From contig CANLQO010000006.1 in assembly GCA_947493335.1 (NCBI GenBank), positions 60,393 through 124,392 of the forward strand: a DNA stretch of 64,000 nt. The letters run 5' to 3'. A model generated the notes under the pieces. The model worked only from the letters and a program-made list of their open reading frames with translations, had not been told where the DNA came from and ran no database searches. Both the position numbers and the translations under genes were made by a program. Shown one piece after another: positions 15,850 through 25,170 of this stretch (position 1 is its first letter; each line of letters opens with the position of its first letter). The stretch comes from an uncultured Paracoccaceae bacterium. Lineage in GTDB: Bacteria; Pseudomonadota; Alphaproteobacteria; Rhodobacterales; Rhodobacteraceae.

Positions 15850-16997
15850 TGGCAGATACTTTTGTCCCAATGGAAAAGCCCAAGCGCGTCTGGCTTTCAC
15901 CGCTGAACCAGCGCCGCCTGCGCAATTTCAAACGCAACACCCGCGCGGTCTGGTCGCTTTGGATATTCCTGATCCTCTTTGTGATCTCGCTATTTGCCGA
16001 GTTCATCGCCAACGACAAACCGATCCTTGTCGGCTATCGCGGCGAGTTGCGTATGCCCATTTTCCAGTTCTACTCAGAACAGGACTTCGGCGGGGATTTC
16101 CCGACAGAGGCGGGCTATAAGGACATTGAGGTCAAATGCCTCATTGCGACGGGCGGCCTGTTGGAGTGCTTCGATACACCTGAATCCCTTGTGGAGGCGG
16201 TCGAGACCGGCGTCGATCTTGACATCGAAGGGTTCGAACCGGGTTGGACGATCTGGCCCATTATTCCCTATAGCTACGACACTATCGTCGATGTGGCCGG
16301 CGTGGCCCCTGCACCCCCGTCAGAGACCAACTGGCTGGGCACCGATGATACCAAACGCGACGTGGTCGCGCGGATCATCTACGGCTTCCGCCTGTCGATC
16401 TTCTACGCCATCATGGTGACTGTCGGGGCTTCTGTCGTCGGCGTCATTGCCGGGGCGGTGCAAGGCTATTTCGGCGGCTGGACTGACCTGATTTTCCAGC
16501 GGATCATCGAGATTTGGTCGTCGACGCCTTCCATCTACGTCATCATCATCATGACAGCGATTTTGGGGCGAAGTTTCTGGCTCCTCGTGTTTCTCTCCAT
16601 CCTCTTCGGGTGGCCCGCGCTGGTGGGCGTGGTCCGTGCCGAATTCCTGCGCGCGCGCAATTTCGAATATGTTCGTGCGGCCAAGGCGCTGGGCGTCAGC
16701 GACCGCACCATCATGTTCCGCCACATGCTGCCCAACGCGATGGTGGCGACCGTGACCATGCTGCCGTTTCTCTTTACCGGGGCGATCGGCGGTCTTGCGG
16801 GCCTCGACTTCCTTGGCTTTGGCTTGCCGTCATCCGCCCCGTCCCTTGGAGAACTGACCTTGCAGGCGAAACAGAACCTGCAGGCGCCTTGGCTTGGGTT
16901 CACCGCCTTCTTCACTTTCGCCATCATGCTGTCGCTTCTGGTCTTCATTTTCGAAGGCGTGCGTGATGCATTTGACCCCAGAAAGACCTTTGCATGA
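15849..16997 (+). CDS. yejE: ABC transporter permease, YejE-like
   Basis: A 382-residue permease of the DppC/OppC class, second channel subunit of the Yej importer. A basic N-terminus precedes the first helix (VWSLWIFLILFVISLFAEFIAN). A long periplasmic stretch with GTDDTKRDVVARIIYGFRLS follows, the standard DppC-type motif, then the EAA-like loop YVRAAKALGVSDRTIMFRHMLPNA. The ATG at 15849 overlaps the yejB stop; the track's TTG one codon earlier is not needed. It overlaps yejF by ATGA. Confidence 0.93.
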   Translation: MADTFVPMEKPKRVWLSPLNQRRLRNFKRNTRAVWSLWIFLILFVISLFAEFIANDKPILVGYRGELRMPIFQFYSEQDFGGDFPTEAGYKDIEVKCLIATGGLLECFDTPESLVEAVETGVDLDIEGFEPGWTIWPIIPYSYDTIVDVAGVAPAPPSETNWLGTDDTKRDVVARIIYGFRLSIFYAIMVTVGASVVGVIAGAVQGYFGGWTDLIFQRIIEIWSSTPSIYVIIIMTAILGRSFWLLVFLSILFGWPALVGVVRAEFLRARNFEYVRAAKALGVSDRTIMFRHMLPNAMVATVTMLPFLFTGAIGGLAGLDFLGFGLPSSAPSLGELTLQAKQNLQAPWLGFTAFFTFAIMLSLLVFIFEGVRDAFDPRKTFA

Positions 16998-18589
16998 GCG
17001 TTGTTCTGGACGTCAAAAACCTCAATGTCGGGTTCCGGCAGGATGGGCAGCTTCACCCTGCCGTGCGCAATGTCTCGTTCCAGATTGAAAAGGGCGAGAC
17101 GGTCGCGCTTGTGGGTGAAAGCGGCTCTGGCAAGTCCGTTACGGCGCTTTCAACCGTACAGCTTTTGGGGGACAGCGCAGAGGTCGAAGGGTCGATCACA
17201 TACGAAGGCACCCAAATGGTCGGGGCTTCGGAACAGGATCTGCGGGCTGTCCGCGGGAACGATATCAGCTTTATCTTTCAAGAGCCGATGACATCGCTCA
17301 ACCCACTGCACACGATTGAGCGGCAATTGACCGAATCCATCGAACTGCATCAGGGATTGCGCGGCGCAAAGGTGACCGAAAAGATCATCCAGCTGCTCAA
17401 TCAGGTCGGAATTCGTGATGCCGAAAGCCGCCTGACGGCCTATCCGCACCAGCTATCGGGTGGTCAACGGCAACGCGTGATGATTGCCATGGCGCTGGCA
17501 AACGGGCCGGATTTGCTGATTGCCGATGAACCCACGACCGCGCTGGATGTCACCATTCAGGCGCAAATTCTTGATCTGCTGGAAGAGCTCAAGCGGAAAG
17601 AGGGCCTCTCGATGCTCTTCATCACGCACGACCTGACGATTGTACGCAAGATTGCGGATCGGGTTTGTGTGATGAAGGATGGCGAGATTGTCGAAACCGG
17701 CCCGACTGCGGAAATCTTTGATAGCCCCCAACATCCTTACACACAAATGCTGCTCGCCGCCGAAAGCGCGGGCGTTCCCGATCCGGTCCCTGCAGAGGCG
17801 CCACTGGTCGCGCAGACCGATCAAATGAAGATTTGGTTCCCGATCCAGCGCGGGTTGCTCAAGCGTACCGTCGGCTACGTGAAAGCGGTCAATGATGCGA
17901 CCTTGACCGTGCGGGCAGGAGAGACAGTCGGCATCGTCGGCGAAAGCGGATCAGGAAAGACGACGCTTGCGCTCGCCATCATGCGGCTGATCCGGTCCGA
18001 GGGGCGGATCAATTTCAAAGGCACCGACATTCATCACCTCAACCAGCGGCAAATGCGGCCCCTGCGGTCAGAGATGCAGATCGTGTTCCAGGATCCTTAT
18101 GGCAGCCTGAGCCCGCGCATGACGGTAGAGCAAATCATCGCCGAAGGGCTGACGATTCACGAAATTGATCCGGGCCGCGATCAGCGCGAGATGGTGGCCG
18201 ACATCATGCAAGAGGTGGGTCTGGAACCGGCCATGATGCATCGCTATCCGCATGAATTCTCTGGCGGCCAGCGCCAGCGGATCGCCATCGCGCGCGCAAT
18301 GATCCTGCGGCCCAAGCTGGTCGTGTTGGACGAACCGACCAGTGCGCTGGATATGACGGTACAGGTGCAGATCGTCGAACTCTTGCGCGATTTGCAAAAG
18401 AAATTCGGACTGGCCTATCTGTTCATCAGTCACGACCTCAAGGTCGTGCGCGCGCTCTCACACAAGGTGATGGTGATGAAACAGGGCGACGTGGTCGAGG
18501 CAGGCGATGCGGCTGCGATCTTTGACGCGCCGCAGACGGATTATACGCGCACCCTGATGGCGGCCGCCTTTGAAGGGCGCGCGGTTTAA
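16994..18589 (+). CDS. yejF: ABC transporter ATP-binding protein, dual NBD, YejF-like
   Basis: A 531-residue ATPase containing two complete nucleotide-binding domains in one chain, as in YejF. The first has Walker A GESGSGKS, signature LSGGQRQRV and Walker B LLIADEP. The second has GESGSGKT, FSGGQRQRI and LVVLDEP. Each ends with an oligopeptide-ATPase C-terminal motif (SPQHPYTQMLLAAE and APQTDYTRTLMAAA). It powers uptake by YejAB/E and completes the four-gene operon. It is separated by only 5 bp from the convergent carboxypeptidase gene. Confidence 0.94.
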   Translation: MSVVLDVKNLNVGFRQDGQLHPAVRNVSFQIEKGETVALVGESGSGKSVTALSTVQLLGDSAEVEGSITYEGTQMVGASEQDLRAVRGNDISFIFQEPMTSLNPLHTIERQLTESIELHQGLRGAKVTEKIIQLLNQVGIRDAESRLTAYPHQLSGGQRQRVMIAMALANGPDLLIADEPTTALDVTIQAQILDLLEELKRKEGLSMLFITHDLTIVRKIADRVCVMKDGEIVETGPTAEIFDSPQHPYTQMLLAAESAGVPDPVPAEAPLVAQTDQMKIWFPIQRGLLKRTVGYVKAVNDATLTVRAGETVGIVGESGSGKTTLALAIMRLIRSEGRINFKGTDIHHLNQRQMRPLRSEMQIVFQDPYGSLSPRMTVEQIIAEGLTIHEIDPGRDQREMVADIMQEVGLEPAMMHRYPHEFSGGQRQRIAIARAMILRPKLVVLDEPTSALDMTVQVQIVELLRDLQKKFGLAYLFISHDLKVVRALSHKVMVMKQGDVVEAGDAAAIFDAPQTDYTRTLMAAAFEGRAV

Positions 18590-18594
18590 CCGGG

Positions 18595-20064
18595 TTATTC
18601 CGACCCCAACATAAAGCAGGTCGTGCCACGGGCCTGAAGCCTGCGGCAGGCCAGATCGGCCCCGTCGCGGGTCAGCCCCATAAAGTTGGCATCAAACCCG
18701 CCAGAGCGCTGCACCACGCGACGCAGCGCACCATCCAGCGATGACATCTCATTCAATGCGACTTTCAGCAGCACACGCTCCGCCTCATAGCGAGAGGCGT
18801 AGCGGCCCACGTTCACGCCCCAATGACGCCCGCCAGATGTCGAGATACGGGTCACGATTTCGGGTTGCGGGGCAGGGCTGGGCAGGATTGCGGCAGGCCG
18901 GGCAACAGGCGTTGCGGCGGCCAGCGTGACCTCTTCTGCAGGGCGGGCCTGAGGGGCGAGGGCTGACGTCTGTACCGCTTCTTCCAGAACAGAAGTGATT
19001 GCATCTGCATCAATGGAATCGGCGACGACCGAATTGATCAGATCGTCTACCGTGGCGGTCAGTACCGGATCAGGTTCATGCACCGGGCGGCTGACCGGGC
19101 GCAAACTTGTGCGCACCATGCCCGTCACACGGATCGTCTTTCCTGCGCCGCCGTTGGTCGCTGGCGTGCTGTTGCCCGCAACAAGCTCTTGCGACGGCTC
19201 CGGTGCGGCGGGGGCTTCCGGCCGGCGGATCGTGGCGGAATTCGGTGCCCTAGCAAAGCCAAGGTCCATCAGTTCGGTGATCTTGGCATTCCGCGTGGCG
19301 GTCGAACGCCCACCGAAAACCGTCGCGATGACACGTTGCTGGCCCCGCTGGGCAGAGGCCACAAGGTTGAACCCGGCCGCGCGCGTATACCCGGTTTTGA
19401 TCCCGTCCGCGCCCTTGTAGGCATTCAGCCAGCGGGTGTTGGTATGCGACACCCGTTTGATCCCGGCATCAGCAGTGCGGCGGGAAAAGAGATTATAATA
19501 CTGAGGGAAATCATAGATCACGTGACGTCCAAGAACCGTCATATCCCGCGCTGTCGACAGGTGGCCATTCTGGGTCAGGCCGTGGGCGTTGTGGAAGGTC
19601 GTGTTACGCATCCCCATCGCCCGTGCGGTGCGGTTCATCCGTGTTGCAAAAGCGCTTTCAGAGCCCGAGATCGCCTCGCCAATCGCGGTGGCTGCGTCAT
19701 TTGCGGATTTCACTGCCGCCGCCCGCAAAAGATAACGCAGTTTGATCTTCTGGCCCTGACGCAGCCCCAGTTTCGACGGCGGCTCAGACGCGGCAAGTGC
19801 GCTGATCGTCACTTCGGTATCCAGGGTGATCTCACCCCGTTGGATCGCCTGAAACGCGATATAAAGCGTCATCATCTTAGTGAGCGATGCCGGATGCAAT
19901 CGGGTGTCGGCATTGCGAGAATGCAGCACCTCGCCGGTGCGGGCATCCATCACCATGGCCGCATAAGGCGCGGCCACGGACCCTAGCGGCGCCAATGCAA
20001 ACGCGATTACAAAAACGGTAAAAAATAGCCCACGGAGGGCCTGAAATCCCGGACGACTTGCCAC
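18595..20064 (-). CDS. D-alanyl-D-alanine carboxypeptidase (peptidase S11) with C-terminal SPOR domain
   Basis: A 489-residue penicillin-binding protein of the PBP5/6 class that trims terminal D-Ala from peptidoglycan stem peptides in the periplasm. A signal peptide (LFFTVFVIAFALAPLGSVAA) precedes the S11 domain with its three active-site motifs: ASLTKM (SxxK), KSANDAA (SxN) and GIKTGYT (KTG). A proline-rich linker leads to a C-terminal SPOR-type domain (HWGVNVGRYASRYEAERVL and following), which usually targets denuded septal glycan. The start is GTG at 20064. It is divergent from clpS and probably monocistronic. Confidence 0.92.
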   Translation of the reverse strand: MASRPGFQALRGLFFTVFVIAFALAPLGSVAAPYAAMVMDARTGEVLHSRNADTRLHPASLTKMMTLYIAFQAIQRGEITLDTEVTISALAASEPPSKLGLRQGQKIKLRYLLRAAAVKSANDAATAIGEAISGSESAFATRMNRTARAMGMRNTTFHNAHGLTQNGHLSTARDMTVLGRHVIYDFPQYYNLFSRRTADAGIKRVSHTNTRWLNAYKGADGIKTGYTRAAGFNLVASAQRGQQRVIATVFGGRSTATRNAKITELMDLGFARAPNSATIRRPEAPAAPEPSQELVAGNSTPATNGGAGKTIRVTGMVRTSLRPVSRPVHEPDPVLTATVDDLINSVVADSIDADAITSVLEEAVQTSALAPQARPAEEVTLAAATPVARPAAILPSPAPQPEIVTRISTSGGRHWGVNVGRYASRYEAERVLLKVALNEMSSLDGALRRVVQRSGGFDANFMGLTRDGADLACRRLQARGTTCFMLGSE

Positions 20065-20396
20065 GTCGCTTGCCTCTTACACTGCCTCGATAGCCCCGAA
20101 TTTTTCCGGTGGCCTTTATTGATTGTTTGCAGGCTAACACAGGCGATGGTGTCGCGAAAACACCTTATTTTCAAAGCTCTGTGGTGTGTTCTTGTTGCAC
20201 ATCCACTTTATCTGGGGGTGGGGCGCGGCCGATTTACTAGATACGGGGGGTGCCAGGGGTGTCGCGGGCCGCAGCCTTTCGGTGACGCACTGTTGTTGCC
20301 CTCCCGACGGCCCCACAAAGACAGGGGGTTTTCACAGCCGGTCCCTGCTCTATATAAGCATCTCTATTGGGAAATGGATCGGGACGCGACGCGCGG
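20065..20396. other. Divergent intergenic region between the carboxypeptidase gene and clpS
   Basis: These 332 bp hold no convincing ORF. The carboxypeptidase side is AT-rich. The middle (about 20210-20330) is unusually G-rich then C-rich, with potential to fold, but it matches no structured RNA I can name; the SRP and 6S cores were looked for and not seen. On the clpS side, TTTTCA (20329) and TATATA (20351) are spaced 16 bp and could be the clpS promoter. Confidence 0.5.
20329..20356 (+). promoter_or_regulatory. Candidate sigma70-type promoter of clpS
   Basis: TTTTCA and TATATA hexamers are separated by 16 bp and lie 41 bp before the ATG at 20397. The -10 box stands out in GC-rich surroundings. 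No start site is known. Confidence 0.4.
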
Positions 20397-20738
20397 ATGC
20401 TGACAGAGTTTCATATGATGGCTGCGGATCAGGGCGATGATGACGGTGACGTCAGTGTCGTGCTTGAGACGAAGACCAAGACGAAACGCCCTCCGCTTTA
20501 TAAGGTGCTGATCCTGAACGATGATTTCACGCCAATGGAATTTGTAGTGATGGTGCTGGAACGGTTCTTTGGCATGACCCATGCGCAGGCATTTGACCTG
20601 ATGTTGACCGTCCACAAAAAAGGCGTCGCCGTCGTTGGTGTCTACAGCCACGAGATCGCCGAGACAAAGGTCGCGCAGGTGATGGATTTTGCACAGCGTC
20701 ACCAACACCCCCTGCAATGCACGATGGAGAAGGAATAG
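20397..20738 (+). CDS. clpS: ATP-dependent Clp protease adaptor ClpS
   Basis: This ClpS adaptor of 107 to 113 residues delivers N-degron substrates to ClpA in the cytoplasm. The core reads [28 protein letters not shown], which includes the NDD/T pocket. [20 protein letters not shown] follows, then the conserved tail [11 protein letters not shown]. Three starts are possible: ATG at 20397, or the ATG pair at 20415/20418. The first is taken because family members often begin with a similar LTEF segment. It stands 21 bp before an RsmC-like gene and may be cotranscribed with it. Confidence 0.95.
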   Translation: MLTEFHMMAADQGDDDGDVSVVLETKTKTKRPPLYKVLILNDDFTPMEFVVMVLERFFGMTHAQAFDLMLTVHKKGVAVVGVYSHEIAETKVAQVMDFAQRHQHPLQCTMEKE

Positions 20739-20759
20739 CGCGCGCGCTGTTCCCAACTG

Positions 20760-21734
20760 ATGGCTTCAACTTCTCGTTTGCGCACCGCCCTTGATGATGG
20801 GCTGCTTTCGCTGCCTGATGGACCTGTCGTCGTCATGCGGCCATCGCCGACCTATGACCTGGGTGCACTCAACGAGCATGATGCACAAATCGAGCACAGC
20901 CTGTACACAGACCGTCAGCAATTCGTGCATGCGGGATACACAATCTGTGATGACATATCGTCGGCACGCACAGCCATTGTTGTCGTGCCGCGTTCCAAGG
21001 CCTTGGCCCGCGCAATGGTGGCAAAGGCTGCTGCAAATGCCGATCTGATTGTGATCGACGGTGCAAAAACCGACGGCATCGACAGTCTGTGGACCGCGAC
21101 GCGCAAGATCCTTGGTCCGCTGCCAAGTGTGGCGAAAGATCACGGCCGGATTTTCTGGTTCGGCAAGACCGACGCATTTGCCGATTGGGCCGCGCCGCCC
21201 CCTGCCAAAGGTCCTCATGGGTTTTTCACGACGGCGGGGGTCTTTTCCGATGGCGGTATCGACAAGGGCTCGGCCCTTTTGGCGGCGGCGTTGCCCACGA
21301 AACTGCCCAAGCGGATTGCCGACCTTGGCGCGGGCTGGGGCTATTTGTCGGACGCCGTTTTGCAACGCGAAGGGGTCGAGTCGCTCAGTCTGATCGAAGC
21401 AGAAAAGCTGGCGCTGGATTGTGCGCGGCTGAATATCGCCGACCCGCGCGCGCAATTTCACTGGGATGATGCCACTGTGTTCCAACCTGATGCTGCGTTT
21501 GACGGGGTCGTCATGAATCCGCCGTTTCATGTGGGTCGTAAAGGAGATACCGGGCTTGGACAGGCCTTTATCACTGCGGCTGCGCGCATGCTGACCCCGC
21601 AGGGCAAGCTTTGGATGGTTGCAAACCGACACCTGCCGTATGAGGCAACGCTGCGCGACGCCTTCCGCCATGTCGAAGAACTGCCGGGTTCAGGCGGTTT
21701 CAAACTTTTTCACGCCACACGCCCGCAGCGCTGA
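20760..21734 (+). CDS. rsmC: Class I SAM-dependent methyltransferase, RsmC/RlmG-like
   Basis: A 324-residue protein with a degenerate N-terminal domain and a C-terminal Rossmann methyltransferase domain. The SAM-binding motif reads RIADLGAGWGYLSDAVL, and the NPPF-type catalytic motif is FDGVVMNPPFHVG. This N-PP-F motif marks methylases of exocyclic amino groups. The two-domain layout fits the 16S rRNA G1207 methylase RsmC or its 23S relative RlmG. The exact target is inferred from family only. It starts 21 bp after clpS. Confidence 0.78.
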   Translation: MASTSRLRTALDDGLLSLPDGPVVVMRPSPTYDLGALNEHDAQIEHSLYTDRQQFVHAGYTICDDISSARTAIVVVPRSKALARAMVAKAAANADLIVIDGAKTDGIDSLWTATRKILGPLPSVAKDHGRIFWFGKTDAFADWAAPPPAKGPHGFFTTAGVFSDGGIDKGSALLAAALPTKLPKRIADLGAGWGYLSDAVLQREGVESLSLIEAEKLALDCARLNIADPRAQFHWDDATVFQPDAAFDGVVMNPPFHVGRKGDTGLGQAFITAAARMLTPQGKLWMVANRHLPYEATLRDAFRHVEELPGSGGFKLFHATRPQR

Positions 21735-21771
21735 TATAACGCGCGCGGGAGAGACGAACGGGAGTACGTCG

Positions 21772-22578
21772 ATGTCATTTTCCATTGCGGGCAAGACCGC
21801 CATTGTGACCGGGGCCGCCAACGGCGTGGGTCTGGCCATCGGGCGACACTTTCTGGCGGGCGGTGCGAACGTCATGTTCGCCGATATGGACGAAGAGACA
21901 CTGTTGCGCGAAATGGGCGAGGATGCCGCCGAAGAAGGCCAAGCCCGGATTTTCGCCGGTGATTTGCGCAAAAAGCTGACAATCGCCAACTTGCTGTCTG
22001 CAACGGTGGATGCGTTTGACCGGGTCGATATTCTGGTTAACGCAGCGCGTCAGGTGCTTGAGACGGATGCGCTGGACCCTGACGATACGAGCATGGAAGA
22101 GCTGTTGCAGCAGAACTTGCTGGCGGGTTTAAGGCTTAGCCAAGCCACGGCCCGGCGGATGATCAAACTGGCCAAGGATGATGAAACCGAGGGCCCGATT
22201 GGGTCGATTGTCAATATCAGTTCAATTGCCGCGCGGCGGACACACCCAAACCTCTTGGCCTATTCTGTCAGCAATGCCGCCCTTGATCAGATGACCCGAT
22301 CACTGGCCGTTGCACTCGCGTCAGAGCGGATCAGGGTCAACGCCGTGGCCTTTGGGTCAGTGATGAGTGCCAGCCTCAAGGGATCGCTGCGCGAAGACGA
22401 TGACATGCGCGACGCGATTGTGGATAACACACCGCTTCAACGGATTGCTGGCCCCAGTGAAGTGTCCGACGCGGTGCAGTATCTGGCCTCTGACGCGGCA
22501 GGCTTTGTCACCGGTCAGATTATCACCGTCGATGGGGGGCGCACATTGATTGACCCCGCCGCAGTCTCTGCGCACTGA
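21772..22578 (+). CDS. Short-chain dehydrogenase/reductase with Asn replacing the catalytic Lys
   Basis: A 268-residue Rossmann protein of the classical SDR type. It has a cofactor loop (VTGAANGVGLAIG), the structural NAA, catalytic-region NISS and a terminal VDGG. The active-site signature should be YxxxK but reads Tyr164-SVS-Asn168; the codon is clearly AAT. Classical SDRs use that Lys to lower the Tyr pKa, so activity may be reduced, altered or dependent on another residue. The ATG at 21772 follows a GGGAG site. It stands alone between the methyltransferase and a convergent lipoprotein gene; no pathway is suggested. Confidence 0.88.
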   Translation: MSFSIAGKTAIVTGAANGVGLAIGRHFLAGGANVMFADMDEETLLREMGEDAAEEGQARIFAGDLRKKLTIANLLSATVDAFDRVDILVNAARQVLETDALDPDDTSMEELLQQNLLAGLRLSQATARRMIKLAKDDETEGPIGSIVNISSIAARRTHPNLLAYSVSNAALDQMTRSLAVALASERIRVNAVAFGSVMSASLKGSLREDDDMRDAIVDNTPLQRIAGPSEVSDAVQYLASDAAGFVTGQIITVDGGRTLIDPAAVSAH

Positions 22579-22965
22579 TCATTCAGGATAAAGTGCGCGA
22601 CATTGGGCCACGCCAGCCTCTGTCGCGCGGGCCAGACGGTCGCGTTGCTGGATCAAAGAGGCAAGCTTGGCCCGCTCCGCATTCAGATCAAGGGCCACGG
22701 GCACCTGCACCTTGTCGACCCGGACTTTTTCACAGCGCGTCACAACAGTTTCACCGCTTTCGGTTTCGCCCCGACAGAAAGATCTGACCTCACGCACCCG
22801 CTCTTCGGTGCGCAGACCGAAACCCCGGTTGATGTTGGCTTGCGTTTGATCGATCAGGCTGGCGTTGATCCGGGCCTCGCGCGTGACCTTGCCAAGGCAT
22901 TGTTCCTGGGGCGTCGCGCAAGCGGTCACAGCAAGAACGGGCAAAAGAAGGATCAAGGGGCGCAT
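22579..22965 (-). CDS. Putative lipoprotein of unknown function
   Basis: A 128-residue protein beginning MRPLILLLPVLAVTACATPQEQ, a short signal peptide with a lipobox (AVTAC) that would be lipidated at Cys16. The mature part is charged and helical, with four further cysteines (QCLGK, SFCRG, TRCEK and QCRAL) that could form disulfides in the periplasm. I do not recognise the family; similar small lipoproteins are common in roseobacters. It is convergent with the SDR gene and divergent from hemF. Confidence 0.75.
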   Translation of the reverse strand: MRPLILLLPVLAVTACATPQEQCLGKVTREARINASLIDQTQANINRGFGLRTEERVREVRSFCRGETESGETVVTRCEKVRVDKVQVPVALDLNAERAKLASLIQQRDRLARATEAGVAQCRALYPE

Positions 22966-23055
22966 CGCAATCTCCGATGTTGATCTGGGACAAAGTTTCT
23001 GGTCGGTTGTGCGCTAGGGTGCAGAACATGAGATGTTATGCAATAGCAGTAGGAT

Positions 23056-23955
23056 ATGACGGCGATGACAGGCGGAATGGAGCAGGAAAAGGCACAGGCG
23101 GCGGCTTGGTTTGAGGCGCTGCGCGACGAGATTGTCGCGGCCTTTGAAGGGCTCGAAGAGACGCAGACGACCGGGGCGATGGCAGGCTTGGCCGCCGGGC
23201 GATTTGAGCGCACAGAAACCAAACGCACGGCTGATGACGGGTCTGATGCTGGCGGTGGCGTGATGAGTGTGATGCGTGGCGGGCGGGTGTTTGAGAAAGT
23301 TGGGGTGAATACATCAACCGTCTATGGAAAGCTGGGCGCGGCGGCGCAAAAGGCGATGGCGGCGCGCGGTGTTCCGGGAATGGAAGACGACCCACGTTTC
23401 TGGGCCTCTGGCATTTCGCTGGTGGCTCATATGCAAAATCCTCATACGCCGTCGGTTCATATGAACACACGCATGTTCTGGACCCCGCATGCCTGGTGGT
23501 TTGGTGGCGGGTCTGATCTGAACCCCTGCATTGAATACGCAGAAGACACGGCCCATTTTCACGCCACGCAACAGGCGCATCTGGACCCACACGGCGCAGA
23601 GATTTATCCCAAACTCAAGGACTGGGCCGACGAATACTTCTTTGTCCCGCACAGGGGACGGGCACGTGGCGTCGGCGGGATTTTCATGGACGACCATTGT
23701 ACCGGCGATTGGGCCAAGGATTTTGCACTGACGCAAGATATTGGACGGGCATTCCTGCCTGCCTATGTGCCATTGGTCGAAAAGCGGCGGGTGCAGGATT
23801 GGTCAGAGGCCGACAAGGACACCCAGCTTGTGCATCGCGGGCTTTATGCAGAATACAACCTTGTCTATGACCGTGGCACCAAGTTCGGTCTGACAACAGG
23901 GCACGATGCCAACGCCGTTTTGATGAGCCTACCGCCCCTGGCAAAGTGGGTTTGA
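23056..23955 (+). CDS. hemF: Oxygen-dependent coproporphyrinogen III oxidase
   Basis: This 299-residue aerobic HemF converts coproporphyrinogen III to protoporphyrinogen IX using O2. Family motifs are present: GGGVMSVMRGGRVFEKVGVN, HMNTRMFWTPHAWWFGGGSDLNP and FFVPHRGRARGVGGIFMDD, with the conserved histidines of the active site. The length is normal. The ATG at 23056 is used; another at 23077 preceded by GGCGGA is possible. It lies near but apart from hemE/hemC, making this a heme-synthesis neighbourhood. Confidence 0.95.
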   Translation: MTAMTGGMEQEKAQAAAWFEALRDEIVAAFEGLEETQTTGAMAGLAAGRFERTETKRTADDGSDAGGGVMSVMRGGRVFEKVGVNTSTVYGKLGAAAQKAMAARGVPGMEDDPRFWASGISLVAHMQNPHTPSVHMNTRMFWTPHAWWFGGGSDLNPCIEYAEDTAHFHATQQAHLDPHGAEIYPKLKDWADEYFFVPHRGRARGVGGIFMDDHCTGDWAKDFALTQDIGRAFLPAYVPLVEKRRVQDWSEADKDTQLVHRGLYAEYNLVYDRGTKFGLTTGHDANAVLMSLPPLAKWV

Positions 23956-23959
23956 GACA

Positions 23960-24075
23960 AAGGCGCGCGCAAAGCGCGCACGACATTCTGGTGCTGGCTG
24001 CCAAGGCCGGCCCTTTTGACGGGCGTGGCGCAGGCTGAGGGGCTGCCTCCGGCGGGCAAATTTTCATTCAAAAGA
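23960..24075 (+). terminator. Hairpins and Rhodobacterales-style GC/AT boundary motif after hemF
   Basis: The hemF-hemE convergent gap has GCGCGC-AAA-GCGCGC (near 23967-23981). Further on, TGCCTCCGGCGGGCA is followed by AAATTTTC (about 24045-24066). The second resembles the GCCTCCGGCGGG-plus-AT motif often seen after genes in this order. Either could end hemF transcription; neither has a long T-run. Confidence 0.4.
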
Positions 24076-24090
24076 AAGAATGTGCTGCCG

Positions 24091-25122
24091 TTAGCCGCTG
24101 TTGCGCACGGTCTCGATCATCAGTGCGACGTTGTCGGGATTGGCGTCAGGCGTGATGCCGTGGCCGAGGTTGAAAATATGCGGACCATTGCGGAAGGCAT
24201 CGACGATGCGACGGGTTTCGTCGATCAGTTCTTGCCCGCCGGTGACCATATGCGATGAAGCCAGATTGCCCTGCACGCAGCCCTGGCTTTGCACGTTGGC
24301 GGCGGCCCATTCGGCGGTGACACCGTCATCGAGTGCGATGCAGTCGGCACCTGTTGCGGCATGGGTGCCCACGTATTTGTCGCCTGCACCGCGCGGAAAA
24401 GCGATGACGGGGATGTCGGGGTGACGGGCCTTGAGTGCCAGCACGATTTTGGCGGTGGGGCGAAGCGCGAAATCGACAAAGTCCTGCGCCTGCAAAGATC
24501 CGGCCCAGCTATCGAAAATCTTGACGACTTCCGCCCCGGCCGTGATCTGATGCGAGAGGTAGTCGATTGTTGCGTCAGTGATGATGTCGATCAGGCCTTC
24601 AAAAACCGCGCGGTTCTCGGCCTTGAGCGCATGTGCCGGTCCCTGATCGGGTGTGCCGCGCCCGGCGATCATGTAGGTTGCCACCGTCCAGGGGGCACCT
24701 GCAAAGCCAATCAGCGTCGTTTCCTTGGGCAGTTCTGCAGATAGAATTTTGACCGTTTCATAGATCGGGTTCAGGGTCTCATGAATGTCCGATTTGGGCT
24801 TGAGCGCGTCCAACTCAGCCTGCGTTGTGATGGTTGACAGGCGTGGACCTTCACCGGTGACAAACCACAAATCCGCGCCAAGGGCCTGCGGCAAAAGCAG
24901 GATGTCGGCAAAGAGAATAGCGGCGTCAAATCCATAGCGTCGGATCGGTTGCAAAGTCACCTCGGCCGCGAGATCAGGGTTATAGCACAAAGAAAGGAAA
25001 TCACCGGCCTCGCCCCGGGTTGCGCGGTATTCCGGCAAATAGCGACCGGCCTGCCGCATCATCCAGATGGGCGGCGTGGGAAGCGTTTCACCAGCAAGGG
25101 CGCGCAGGATCGTCTTGGTCAT
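24091..25122 (-). CDS. hemE: Uroporphyrinogen decarboxylase
   Basis: A 343-residue cytoplasmic HemE, which decarboxylates uroporphyrinogen III to coproporphyrinogen III. The N-terminal [17 protein letters not shown] motif carries the substrate-binding arginines. [17 protein letters not shown] holds the essential Asp, and [14 protein letters not shown] is also diagnostic. Length and both signatures are normal. It diverges from hemC, and the shared 83-bp region carries a TGT-N12-ACA palindrome. Confidence 0.96.
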   Translation of the reverse strand: MTKTILRALAGETLPTPPIWMMRQAGRYLPEYRATRGEAGDFLSLCYNPDLAAEVTLQPIRRYGFDAAILFADILLLPQALGADLWFVTGEGPRLSTITTQAELDALKPKSDIHETLNPIYETVKILSAELPKETTLIGFAGAPWTVATYMIAGRGTPDQGPAHALKAENRAVFEGLIDIITDATIDYLSHQITAGAEVVKIFDSWAGSLQAQDFVDFALRPTAKIVLALKARHPDIPVIAFPRGAGDKYVGTHAATGADCIALDDGVTAEWAAANVQSQGCVQGNLASSHMVTGGQELIDETRRIVDAFRNGPHIFNLGHGITPDANPDNVALMIETVRNSG

Positions 25123-25170
25123 CTGTCATCCTTTGTATCGTCTCCCCGTGGTCGCAACGGATTGTGCCGT

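Noticed and set aside
20210-20340. SRP RNA or 6S RNA upstream of clpS
   Set aside because: The SRP GGAAGGAAGCAGC-type core is missing and no 6S-like central bubble can be recognised.
23000-23055. FNR or CrtJ site upstream of hemF
   Set aside because: TGT and ACA triplets occur but with 15 rather than 12 bases between them, and no TTGAT-N4-ATCAA is present.
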